A stretch of DNA of 31,525 nt, from the NCBI GenBank assembly GCA_030627625.1, contig DAOURR010000022.1, positions 1 to 31,525 of the forward strand. The letters are read 5' to 3'. Source of the DNA: UBA3103 sp002365855. GTDB lineage: Bacteria > Bacillota > Desulfotomaculia > Desulfotomaculales > Pelotomaculaceae. Made by a program: the position numbers and the translations under genes. Shown here one piece after another: positions 1 to 7,394 of the stretch (the stretch's first letter is position 1; every line of letters begins with the position of its first letter). Below the pieces are notes generated by a model, which worked only from the letters and a program-made list of their open reading frames with translations, was not told the origin of the DNA and did no database searches.

Positions 1-575
<575 letters not shown>

Positions 576-705
576 TATATAAAGGTTTGAATTGGCTCTT
601 AATTCGTTGTTTCGGAATTTACTGCTCGATTAAAGCTCTCGCTTTGACGAGTCATGTGTCTTTTCGGTAGTAGGTTGTCTGTTGTCGGCTGTCGGACTCT
701 TTGCC

Positions 706-766
706 GGAATTCGCATGGGCGAATTCCTTCTCTAAATCTGACTACTGACTACTCACTACTCACTAC
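706..766. repeat. Hairpin plus tandem 7-mer repeat inside the rRNA leader
   Basis: There is a 9-bp inverted repeat GGAATTCGC/GCGAATTCC (706-714 and 719-727, loop ATGG), followed 13 nt later by 3.7 copies of a 7-mer ACTACT(G/C) (741-766). On the other side (667-695) lies a looser GTAGT/GTTGTC/CTGTCGG repetition. The rest of the 576-1016 gap holds the two promoters and the boxA-like element. The repeat unit is not part of any rRNA leader element I know and may be a dispersed or slippage-prone repeat. Confidence 0.6.
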
Positions 767-783
767 CTTTTTTCCATCCATCC

Positions 784-802
784 ACTGTTTAGTTTTCAAA
801 GA
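784..802 (-). promoter_or_regulatory. boxA-like element in the rRNA leader
   Basis: The minus strand reads TCTTTGAAAACTAAACA, the sequence commonly found in leaders and spacers of Firmicutes rRNA operons, where it acts in Nus-dependent antitermination and processing. Assigned by resemblance and position only. Confidence 0.5.
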
Positions 803-864
803 CCGCTTTCGTTTTACCCGGTGACATTTTTAGCCCGCCATTTACATGGCGGCTCCGGATGTTT

Positions 865-893
865 ATGTTATCATAAAGACATACGGTTGTCAA
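865..893 (-). promoter_or_regulatory. rRNA promoter P2
   Basis: On the minus strand there is a perfect -35 TTGACA (888-893), a 17-nt spacer and a -10 TAACAT (865-870). Transcription would start near 858, giving a leader of about 280 nt before 16S. A GC-rich hairpin (CGCCAT/ATGGCG, 832-854) would form right at the 5' end of the transcript. Confidence 0.7.
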
Positions 894-950
894 GCCAGTA
901 TATCCCTTTAATTTTTCCTGGTTTAGTCATCTGTCGACACCAGGAATACC

Positions 951-979
951 ATCATAGCACCCTTATCAGGGCTTGTCAA
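951..979 (-). promoter_or_regulatory. rRNA promoter P1
   Basis: On the minus strand -35 TTGACA (974-979) and -10 TATGAT (951-956) are separated by exactly 17 nt, the strongest sigma-A-type match in the window. It lies 86 bp upstream of P2, an arrangement like the tandem P1/P2 promoters of Bacillus rrn operons. An inverted repeat TTCCTGGT/ACCAGGAA (915-946) sits at the start of the P1 transcript. I see no clear terminator between lysS and P1, so read-through from lysS is possible. Confidence 0.75.
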
Positions 980-1016
980 TCATGTTCCGACAGGTAATAT
1001 TTGGTTATTAGGAAAA

Positions 1017-2540
1017 TTATTCGCGGGGCTTCATCAAAGGAAACAAGATAACGTCACGTATGGAAGACGAGTCAGTCAGAAGCATTACCAGGCGGTCTAT
1101 CCCTATTCCGAGGCCGCCGGCAGGAGGCATTCCGTACTCCAGGGCATTCACGTAGTCCTCGTCCATCATGTGGGCCTCTTCATCTCCCGCACTCCTCTTT
1201 TCGGCCTGTTTTAAGAAGCGCCCCTTTTGGTCAATCGGGTCGTTCAGCTCTGAAAAAGCGTTGGCCATTTCCCGCCCGTAAATAAACAGTTCAAAGCGGC
1301 AGGTTAAACCAGGGTCCTCCGCCTTGCGCTTGGCCAGGGGAGATACTTCAACTGGAAAGTCAGTTACAAAGGTGGGCTGAATCAACAAGGGCTCGACAGT
1401 TTCTTCAAAAACCTTGTACAGTATTGTGCCCCATGTATCCTGCGGCTCCAGGTCCATTTTTAGCCGCTCAACCGCGGCGCGCGCTTCCCCGGCGGTTTTC
1501 AGAACGCTGAAATCAATGCCGGCATGCTGTTTTACCGCTTCAAGCATGGGTATCCTTGTCCACCCGGGCGACAAATCTATACCTGTGCCCTGGTACTCTA
1601 TGTATGTGCTTCCCCGGACCTCCTTTGCAACAGAAGAAACCAGCTCTTCGGTTAAATCCATCATGTCGTTGTAATCGGCATAGGACTGGTAAAGCTCCAT
1701 CATGGTAAACTCGGGGTTGTGCCTGGTGGAGATGCCCTCGTTGCGGAAGCTGCGGTTAATCTCATACACCTTTTCAAAGCCGCCTACCAAAAGCCTCTTT
1801 AAATAAAGCTCAGGAGCAACCCTCAAAAACAGCTTCATGTCCAGGGTATTGTGGTGAGTGACAAAGGGCTTGGCCGTAGCGCCCCCGGCAATGACCTGCA
1901 TCATGGGAGTCTCAACTTCCAGGAAACCTTTCCGGTCCAGGTAATTGCGAAAAGCGCGGACTATCCTGCTCCTGGTTTCAAAAACCTCTTTAACATCGGG
2001 GTTTACAATCAGGTCGACATAGCGCTGCCGGTAGCGCAGTTCAACATGCTTGAGGCCATGCCATTTTTCCGGGAGCGGCCTCAGCGACTTGGAAAGCATT
2101 CTAAAATTCTCCGTCGACACTGTAATTTCTCCCATACGGGTTTTAAAGACCTTACCCTCAACGCCTATAATGTCACCAATGTCAAGCTTGCCGAAAAGTA
2201 CGTAAGCTTCCGGACCAATATCGTTTAAGCGGGCGTATATCTGAACCTGGCCGGTGCTGTCCTGGATATGGGCAAAAGAGGCTTTGCCCATACCGCGCCT
2301 GGACATGATCCTGCCGGCTATAGTAACAGGATTATTCTCCAGTTCCTCAAAATTTGCTATTATGTCACGTGCCATGTGGGTTCGCTCATATCGACCGCCG
2401 AACGGTTCGATACCCCTGTCCCGCAGCTCTTTGAGCTTTTCGCGCCGCACTTGCATCAATTCATTCAGGTCTTGCTCAAGAGCATTGTTTACAGTGCCGC
2501 CTGCTGTCGATTCCGCGACTGCTCTTTTATCTTCTGACAT
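1017..2540 (-). CDS. lysS: Lysyl-tRNA synthetase, class II
   Basis: This 507-residue protein charges tRNA-Lys with lysine at the expense of ATP in the cytoplasm. An OB-fold anticodon-binding domain (about residues 55-150) is followed by the class II catalytic core: motif 1 near 186-212, motif 2 with FRNEGISTRHNPEF (265-278) and motif 3 GGLGIGIDR near the C-terminus. The length is normal for bacterial LysRS, and the N-terminal extension of about 25 residues is charged and probably flexible. The ATG overlaps the greA stop as TAATG, so the two are probably translationally coupled. The position just before an rRNA operon matches lysS-rrnJ in Bacillus subtilis. Identification is secure. Confidence 0.98.
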   Translation of the reverse strand: MSEDKRAVAESTAGGTVNNALEQDLNELMQVRREKLKELRDRGIEPFGGRYERTHMARDIIANFEELENNPVTIAGRIMSRRGMGKASFAHIQDSTGQVQIYARLNDIGPEAYVLFGKLDIGDIIGVEGKVFKTRMGEITVSTENFRMLSKSLRPLPEKWHGLKHVELRYRQRYVDLIVNPDVKEVFETRSRIVRAFRNYLDRKGFLEVETPMMQVIAGGATAKPFVTHHNTLDMKLFLRVAPELYLKRLLVGGFEKVYEINRSFRNEGISTRHNPEFTMMELYQSYADYNDMMDLTEELVSSVAKEVRGSTYIEYQGTGIDLSPGWTRIPMLEAVKQHAGIDFSVLKTAGEARAAVERLKMDLEPQDTWGTILYKVFEETVEPLLIQPTFVTDFPVEVSPLAKRKAEDPGLTCRFELFIYGREMANAFSELNDPIDQKGRFLKQAEKRSAGDEEAHMMDEDYVNALEYGMPPAGGLGIGIDRLVMLLTDSSSIRDVILFPLMKPRE

Positions 2541-3031
2541 TAGGAGCCCTCATTCCTACCGTAAATATCCATGATCTGATATTTCAACTGCCCGGCCGGC
2601 ACTGAAACCTCCACCACACTGCCCTTTGAAAGTCCCAAAATAGCTTTGCCTACCGGTGACTCGTTGGATATCTTGTTTGCCCCTGGATCTGCTTCAACTG
2701 AACCCACGATAGTACATTTGAACTCATTTCCATGTTCCAGGTCTTTAAGCATAATCGTTGAGCCAATTGAAACCAGGCCGGGGACCAGGTTTTCATCATC
2801 AATTATTTTTGCATTGCGAAGCATTTTCTCCAGAGTTAAAATGCGACCTTCAATAAAAGCCTGCTCATTTTTTGCGTCCTCGTATTCCGAGTTCTCGCTG
2901 ATATCTCCAAATGATATAGCCTGTTTAATGCGCTCGGCAACTTCTCTCCTCTTAACCGACTTGAGCTGCTCCAGCTCGGTTTCAAGATTCTTGAGGCCTT
3001 GCAGCGTCAGCATTACGTCTTTTTCTTTCAT
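2540..3031 (-). CDS. greA: Transcription elongation factor GreA
   Basis: GreA stimulates transcript cleavage by backtracked RNA polymerase. The N-terminal antiparallel coiled coil (about residues 5-75) carries the diagnostic GDISENSEYEDAK tip, whose acidic residues reach into the polymerase secondary channel. A C-terminal FKBP-like domain follows, with SPVGKAILG. I chose the ATG at 3031 (163 aa) because AAGGAG lies 9 nt upstream; a TTG two codons earlier (3037) would be only 3 nt from it. The gene is followed immediately by lysS (TAATG overlap), so the two form an operon. GreA family length is about 158, so this is normal. Confidence 0.96.
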   Translation of the reverse strand: MKEKDVMLTLQGLKNLETELEQLKSVKRREVAERIKQAISFGDISENSEYEDAKNEQAFIEGRILTLEKMLRNAKIIDDENLVPGLVSIGSTIMLKDLEHGNEFKCTIVGSVEADPGANKISNESPVGKAILGLSKGSVVEVSVPAGQLKYQIMDIYGRNEGS

Positions 3032-3130
3032 TAACAAAGTCTCCTTACCTCTGGAATAACGTTACAAAACAATATATGTTTTAACCTTTTTATTATTCGG
3101 CTTAACACAAAAAGCTCCATACTACACTTA

Positions 3131-3173
3131 AAGCACTGCAAAAACCCCTCTTTGCAGTGCTTGCACGGTGCAA
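3131..3173. repeat. Two adjacent palindromes upstream of greA
   Basis: The 380-bp gap between greA and the dehydrogenase gene contains a perfect 12-bp inverted repeat (AAGCACTGCAAA, 3131-3142, with TTTGCAGTGCTT, 3151-3162; 8-nt loop). It is directly abutted by the palindrome TTGCAC-G-GTGCAA (3161-3173). Neither is followed by a T tract, so they do not look like terminators. A smaller hairpin CGGTAA/TTACCG lies at 3204-3221, and an AT-rich AAAACA/TGTTTT dyad at about 3064-3081. I found no convincing gene here. Confidence 0.55.
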
Positions 3174-3323
3174 CGACCGAACCAGCGTTACACCTGATTT
3201 TTTCGGTAAATCATATTACCGGAATTTAATTGAAAGCGTCCCAGAGCCCGGCAATATCATCCCTTTAAGTACCGCTTAAGCAACAATAAAAAATTCTATG
3301 ACCTTTGCGCTTCTAAACATTAT

Positions 3324-3359
3324 AAGAAGATGGCCTCGCTTTGTCAAGGCCATCTTCTT
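3324..3359 (-). terminator. Probable terminator after the dehydrogenase gene
   Basis: There is a perfect 13-bp inverted repeat AAGAAGATGGCCT (3324-3336) / AGGCCATCTTCTT (3347-3359), about 50 nt beyond the stop codon. The stem is strong, but the U tract on the minus strand is weak (ATAATGTTT), so it may work as a bidirectional or 3'-end-protecting hairpin. Confidence 0.5.
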
Positions 3360-3411
3360 TCTGAAAGCTGCTCCCATATCCTGTTCACACCTGCTTAAAC
3401 TTATACTAGGT

Positions 3412-4500
3412 TTATTTTGCCATGGAGGTAACACGTACTGCTTCTGCCCGGCCCCTGATCTCCTTAATCTCCTGATTCGAGATCGCCCTGCCAAAGCTGC
3501 GAAAGCCGCTAAGTTTGAAACCATGCTTCTTTGCCAACCCGGCAATCTCCTCCACCTGGCTGATGGTTAACTCCCTGCCCAGGGTAAAACTCTCGTAGCG
3601 CTTTTCCAGCGCCAGGACCATGGTTTCCGCCATGCAGGCGTACGCCGTGCCGGGTGGAAAGCCAAAATTAAGGTTAAAGGCAACATCCCCAGGAACCTCG
3701 ACCACACCACCTTCAACTACCAGAACATCATCACGCAGCTCGGTAACACGTTTCGAAACGTCCCTGGGCCTGGCAACGTCGCATACCACGGCGCCGGACT
3801 TGAGGTCTTCCGGCTCGATCACCGTGTCAACTGCGCTGGTAACGGTTACAATAACATCTCCGGAGCGAAGCGCCTTTTTGGTGTCAGAGGTGACTTTTAC
3901 GGCAAGTCCAGTATCGTAAAGAATTTTTTGAGCCAGTTCTTCCAATTTGCGCTCGTCGCGCGCGACCAGGGTCATATAGCGGGCCTCCCTGGCTATAATT
4001 AGCGCGCACACCCTCCCAATAGCCCCTGTTGCCCCAAGTATGACGACGGATGAGTTTTTTAGATCGTGCCCCATCATTTGCGCCGCTGACCTGGTAGACT
4101 CGATAGCCGTCGCGACTGTATAGCTATTCCCGGTGGTTACAGGAATATTTAAACTTTTGGCCACGGTGACGCCGGCGTCTCCCACCACCTTGGTAAAAGC
4201 GCCCAGGCCGAATATTTTGGCGCCCAGCTTTTCAGCCACGCGGCCACCCTGAATGATTTTGTTCAAAACATAGGACTGCGGCAGGCTCATCATCAGCCTG
4301 GTCGTCAGGGGACAGGCGATAAACCACCCCTCGGCCTCCTCATGGGACGAGCGAATGCCCGTTATATGGGAAACCTTCATCGAGGGCAGCATACCAAAAG
4401 CTCTTTCAATAGCCCGGTCGGGAATAAATTTGGCAAATTTAAATTTCCTGGCAACATCACCTGCATGCATGGGGTGGATCATAAAGGCAAAATTTTGCAC
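3412..4500 (-). CDS. Rossmann dehydrogenase resembling cyanobacterial acyl-ACP reductase
   Basis: This 362-residue NAD(P)-binding protein has an N-terminal domain containing FGLGAFTKVVGD (97-108) and a TTGNSYTVA segment (122-130). A Rossmann fold with GATGAIGR (156-163) follows, and a cysteine in AYACMAET (C289). These landmarks match, in order, those of the cyanobacterial long-chain acyl-ACP reductase that makes fatty aldehydes: GGFTSI, TTGNTHTAY, GATGDIG, and the catalytic cysteine in FACFAEAM. Proteins like this are also labelled shikimate or saccharopine dehydrogenase-like in automatic annotation. GTG start with AGGAGGAG 4 nt upstream. It lies 10 nt behind an HTH regulator gene, surely an operon. 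No aldehyde-deformylating oxygenase is nearby, and an anaerobe could not use one. Substrate unknown: acyl-ACP or acyl-CoA reduction is an inference. Confidence 0.7.
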   Translation of the reverse strand: MQNFAFMIHPMHAGDVARKFKFAKFIPDRAIERAFGMLPSMKVSHITGIRSSHEEAEGWFIACPLTTRLMMSLPQSYVLNKIIQGGRVAEKLGAKIFGLGAFTKVVGDAGVTVAKSLNIPVTTGNSYTVATAIESTRSAAQMMGHDLKNSSVVILGATGAIGRVCALIIAREARYMTLVARDERKLEELAQKILYDTGLAVKVTSDTKKALRSGDVIVTVTSAVDTVIEPEDLKSGAVVCDVARPRDVSKRVTELRDDVLVVEGGVVEVPGDVAFNLNFGFPPGTAYACMAETMVLALEKRYESFTLGRELTISQVEEIAGLAKKHGFKLSGFRSFGRAISNQEIKEIRGRAEAVRVTSMAK

Positions 4501-4510
4501 CTGACTCCTC

Positions 4511-5035
4511 CTATTTTTTGATCGCCCTAACCAGTTCCATGATTTTTTCTGTTTCTACGTATTTATCTTCCTTGATCGGGGACTCGCCAATCTCAAACCC
4601 TACCACTTCCTTATCCAGGACCGCCTCAAATATCTTTATTCTCTGGTTTGATCCGATGATTATCACCTGATCAAAGGAATGGGCTTTTGAAATCATTTCC
4701 ATAATTGAATCAAACAGATCCACACCGCTCTTCTGTTTGATGTACTCCCAGCGCTCCTGCTCGGACATGAGGAAAATCAGATCCACACCCTCACGCTCCA
4801 GTGCCTCCTGAATTTCTTTCTTGTTCAGGATCGGAAAACCTATGACCGCCAGCCGGCGGCCCTTGCGAATTTCCCCAAGGTTTTCCAGGCGACAGACGAA
4901 AGCTCGATCAAGGCTCAGCCGTGAGGCAACCTCCGTCTGTGACAGGCCGCTGGACCTTAAGCTCAGAATCTTCCCCACAGTCTGGTCAATCTTGCGCCGG
5001 CTGATTATTTTTTCACCCAGGCGGATCATTTCCAT
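4511..5035 (-). CDS. HTH transcriptional regulator with unknown C-terminal domain
   Basis: This 174-residue protein has a helix-turn-helix at about residues 20-52 (SSGLSQTEVASRLSLDRAFVCRLE), typical of the XRE/lambda-Cro type. A 110-residue alpha/beta domain follows, with hydrophobic strands such as RRLAVIGFPIL and FDQVIIIGSNQ, which may sense a ligand; I do not recognise this domain. ATG at 5035 with AGGTGA 8 nt upstream. It is the first gene of an operon with the acyl-ACP-reductase-like dehydrogenase, so it probably controls it. An imperfect palindrome between the -35 and -10 of its promoter (5081-5098) suggests autoregulation. Confidence 0.8.
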   Translation of the reverse strand: MEMIRLGEKIISRRKIDQTVGKILSLRSSGLSQTEVASRLSLDRAFVCRLENLGEIRKGRRLAVIGFPILNKKEIQEALEREGVDLIFLMSEQERWEYIKQKSGVDLFDSIMEMISKAHSFDQVIIIGSNQRIKIFEAVLDKEVVGFEIGESPIKEDKYVETEKIMELVRAIKK

Positions 5036-5075
5036 TTTAATTCACCTGTCTTTAAGGTATCCCAATGAGAAAGTC

Positions 5076-5104
5076 ATTATGTGCACAAAAGTGTGTACAT
5101 TCAA
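5076..5104 (-). promoter_or_regulatory. Promoter and putative operator of the HTH regulator operon
   Basis: On the minus strand -35 TTGAAT (5099-5104), a 17-nt spacer and -10 CATAAT (5076-5081). The spacer is filled by an imperfect palindrome, GTGCACA-AAAG-TGTGTAC on the plus strand (5081-5098; 6 of 7 positions symmetric). A repressor bound there would block RNA polymerase, and the gene directly downstream encodes an HTH protein. The promoter is seen in the sequence; the operator role is inferred. Confidence 0.6.
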
Positions 5105-5111
5105 ATTTTAA

Positions 5112-5141
5112 CAAAAAAACAAGCCCCGTGGCAAGGGCCTG
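5112..5141 (-). terminator. Intrinsic terminator of the kinase operon
   Basis: The minus strand reads CAGGCCC-TTGCCAC-GGGGCTTG followed by seven T residues (5113-5119). It is a 7-bp stem with one G-U pair and lies 50 nt beyond the histidine kinase stop. It separates this operon from the next promoter (5076-5104). Confidence 0.75.
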
Positions 5142-5190
5142 TAATATTTTTATTGTCAAAACCATTATGTATTTTTTAATTAACTTGAGT

Positions 5191-7359
5191 CTAATTCCTG
5201 CAAATCCCTGGACCCAGAACCAGGTCCACTTTGCCCACCAACCCGGCAGCATCCAACGGCCTGGGTATGAAGTTAAGGCAGGCGGTATCCCCCTGTTTAC
5301 GCGGTTCACCGATAATAAGGATGTAAACCAGGGGCCATGCTTTTTGAATATTCACCAGGTCATTCTCATCCAGGCCATACTGGTCCAACAAAAGCATGGC
5401 CGGCTCATAGCGATCCGCCAGGAGCAGGGCGTCTGCCGTGCCGTCGGCAGATAAAACATTATAACCGGACGCTCTCAGCGCCTGCTCGGCCGGGTAGCAG
5501 ACCATTTTATCAGCCACTGCGATGAGCACGTCAATTTTGGCGCTCCCGCTTCCCGTTTCCGCGCATACCGGCAGTATGACTGTAAATAAAGCGCCCCCGC
5601 CAGGGGCGTTTGTTGCAGTGACCCGCCCGCCATGGTTGTGGACAATAGCCTGGACCACTGGCAGGCCAAGTCCGGTGCCGCGCTCCTTGGTAGTAAAAAA
5701 CGGCCGGAACAGCTTTTCCATAACTCCGGACGTCAGTCCAGGGCCACTGTCACAAAACGACAGCGCCGCACCATCTTGATTTGCCCTCAAGGCGATCTCA
5801 ACCAGACCGTCCCCTGGCGCAGCCTCTACAGCATTGCGGGTAAGATTTAACACGACCTGGGTAAGCTGGCCCGGATCGGCTGCTACCGGGGGCGTCTCTT
5901 CCATATCTATGATGATCTTAACTCCGGTACCCGCCGCTTCTCCCTCCAGCAAAGGGGTCAGCTCATGAAGGAAGGCAGCCAGGTCGAGGGGTTCGGGCGC
6001 CATGTCGGCGGGCCTGCCCAGCAGCAAAAACTCGTTCAAGAGACGGGTAACCCGTTCAAGTTCACGCATAATCAAATCCACGTACCCTTTTACCTTGTCA
6101 GGCTCCCGTTTTCTCCCCACCAGCTGAAGCAAACCACTGGCGGCGCTTAACGGGTTGCGCAACTCGTGAGCCAGCTTGCCCACCATCGTGGTTGTCGTGT
6201 ATAGCCGTTCTGCCTCACGGGCGGCATTTTGCCAGCGGGTGAAATCAGTGCGGTCTTCGGCCAGGATGAGCCATCCCAGGGCGGTTCCATCCTCCCCCAG
6301 GGGAGATAGCTGCCAGTCCACCCACCGCATCTCGGTACCCTGCCCGACGGGATCCATACGCCCTGTAACCTGCCCGCCCATATCAGACTTGATAAACCGT
6401 GTCCAGGGCGCAGGAATATCGGCATGTGGTTTTCCTATCAGAGTCAGCGCAGGGCGTCCCAGGAGCTGTTCCGCGGCTTTATTGGCATAAGTGACGCAAC
6501 CGTACCTGTCAACAAGCACCACCGCGCTGCCAATGGAACCAAGCACCTGGGCTAAACGGCTGTGCAGCAGTTTAAAAAGGCGTGCGACCTCAAATACGAT
6601 GACACATTCCTGGGCCATTTGAGGCAGCAGAGCTTTAGCCTGTTCTTGGTCCGCCGGGGCGAAGACTCCAAGCCTGCCCCTGGTGCTGCCTGTATTTATA
6701 TCAAATGATACGGCTGGGCCTTGATCATCTTTAAGATAGGATTCAACCGCAGGCCGATCACCCTTTACCTGCAGGCTGGTACCGCCTTCACCCCGGCACT
6801 CCAGCCAGCTGGCCCGGGCGTCCAACAGGATCACCAGGGCGCTGAGGACAAGGTCAAAGGACCGCTGCAGCGCATCACCTTCCCCCTGGAAGAGGGATAG
6901 GACGATCTGGTTCATATGACGCAAGGTGGACAATTCAACTGCCCGTTTGCCGCCCACAAAGCACTCTCCGAGGGCAGCCTGAAAGCTTACCAGCAGCTTA
7001 TGGGCTATTATTGTGCGGTCCGGCAGCGGCTGACCGCATGAACCCATGGTACAGGCGCATTCGCGCGCAATAACCAAGAGGCCGTCCCGCAGGGGCATGA
7101 CCACGGCGGCGAGGCCGCTGTCAGAGGTAAACTCTCCGAGGTAATTATTAGTATTTTTTAATGCTGCCGCAATGTCAGAGCTGGTCAGGGACGGGTAGGT
7201 TTCATGACAAACGGGACACTCCCCAGGTACCTGTATATGGTGGTCAGCACCCGGAAAGACCAGGGTCAGGTTGAGCTGCAGGCCTAGCGCCGTGCTCTTT
7301 AAAAATTCGTTCCAGCGGTCAGAGCTCAAGAGCAGATTTACTTGGGCCGAGCTATCCAT
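5191..7359 (-). CDS. PAS-domain sensor histidine kinase with cysteine-rich N-terminus and degenerate C-terminal receiver
   Basis: Numbered from the chosen ATG (722 aa), the layout is as follows. A soluble N-terminal sensor has CPVC at 48-51 and a CAC...C group at 101-108. A GAF-like region (about 140-255) and a PAS domain (about 268-375) come next. HisKA has its phosphorylated histidine at 398 in AHELRNPL. HATPase has an N box around NLTRNAVEAA, then DSGPGL and GTGLGL. A receiver-like tail (608-720) keeps one aspartate in MLLLDQYG but lacks the acidic pair and has Arg where REC domains have the conserved Lys. No membrane segment is visible, so it is cytoplasmic. ATG at 7359 is preceded by AGGCAGGGGGGGG. 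An upstream TTG (7407) would overlap the KaiC-like gene. The gene follows the KaiC-like gene closely. The cysteines could bind metal, Fe-S or act as a thiol switch; this is inference. Confidence 0.88.
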   Translation of the reverse strand: MDSSAQVNLLLSSDRWNEFLKSTALGLQLNLTLVFPGADHHIQVPGECPVCHETYPSLTSSDIAAALKNTNNYLGEFTSDSGLAAVVMPLRDGLLVIARECACTMGSCGQPLPDRTIIAHKLLVSFQAALGECFVGGKRAVELSTLRHMNQIVLSLFQGEGDALQRSFDLVLSALVILLDARASWLECRGEGGTSLQVKGDRPAVESYLKDDQGPAVSFDINTGSTRGRLGVFAPADQEQAKALLPQMAQECVIVFEVARLFKLLHSRLAQVLGSIGSAVVLVDRYGCVTYANKAAEQLLGRPALTLIGKPHADIPAPWTRFIKSDMGGQVTGRMDPVGQGTEMRWVDWQLSPLGEDGTALGWLILAEDRTDFTRWQNAAREAERLYTTTTMVGKLAHELRNPLSAASGLLQLVGRKREPDKVKGYVDLIMRELERVTRLLNEFLLLGRPADMAPEPLDLAAFLHELTPLLEGEAAGTGVKIIIDMEETPPVAADPGQLTQVVLNLTRNAVEAAPGDGLVEIALRANQDGAALSFCDSGPGLTSGVMEKLFRPFFTTKERGTGLGLPVVQAIVHNHGGRVTATNAPGGGALFTVILPVCAETGSGSAKIDVLIAVADKMVCYPAEQALRASGYNVLSADGTADALLLADRYEPAMLLLDQYGLDENDLVNIQKAWPLVYILIIGEPRKQGDTACLNFIPRPLDAAGLVGKVDLVLGPGICRN

Positions 7360-7394
7360 AACAACCCCCCCCTGCCTAATCATGATCAATGCTG

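Noticed and set aside
741..766. CRISPR array
   Set aside because: The repeat is a 7-mer tandem without spacers, and no cas genes are in the window.
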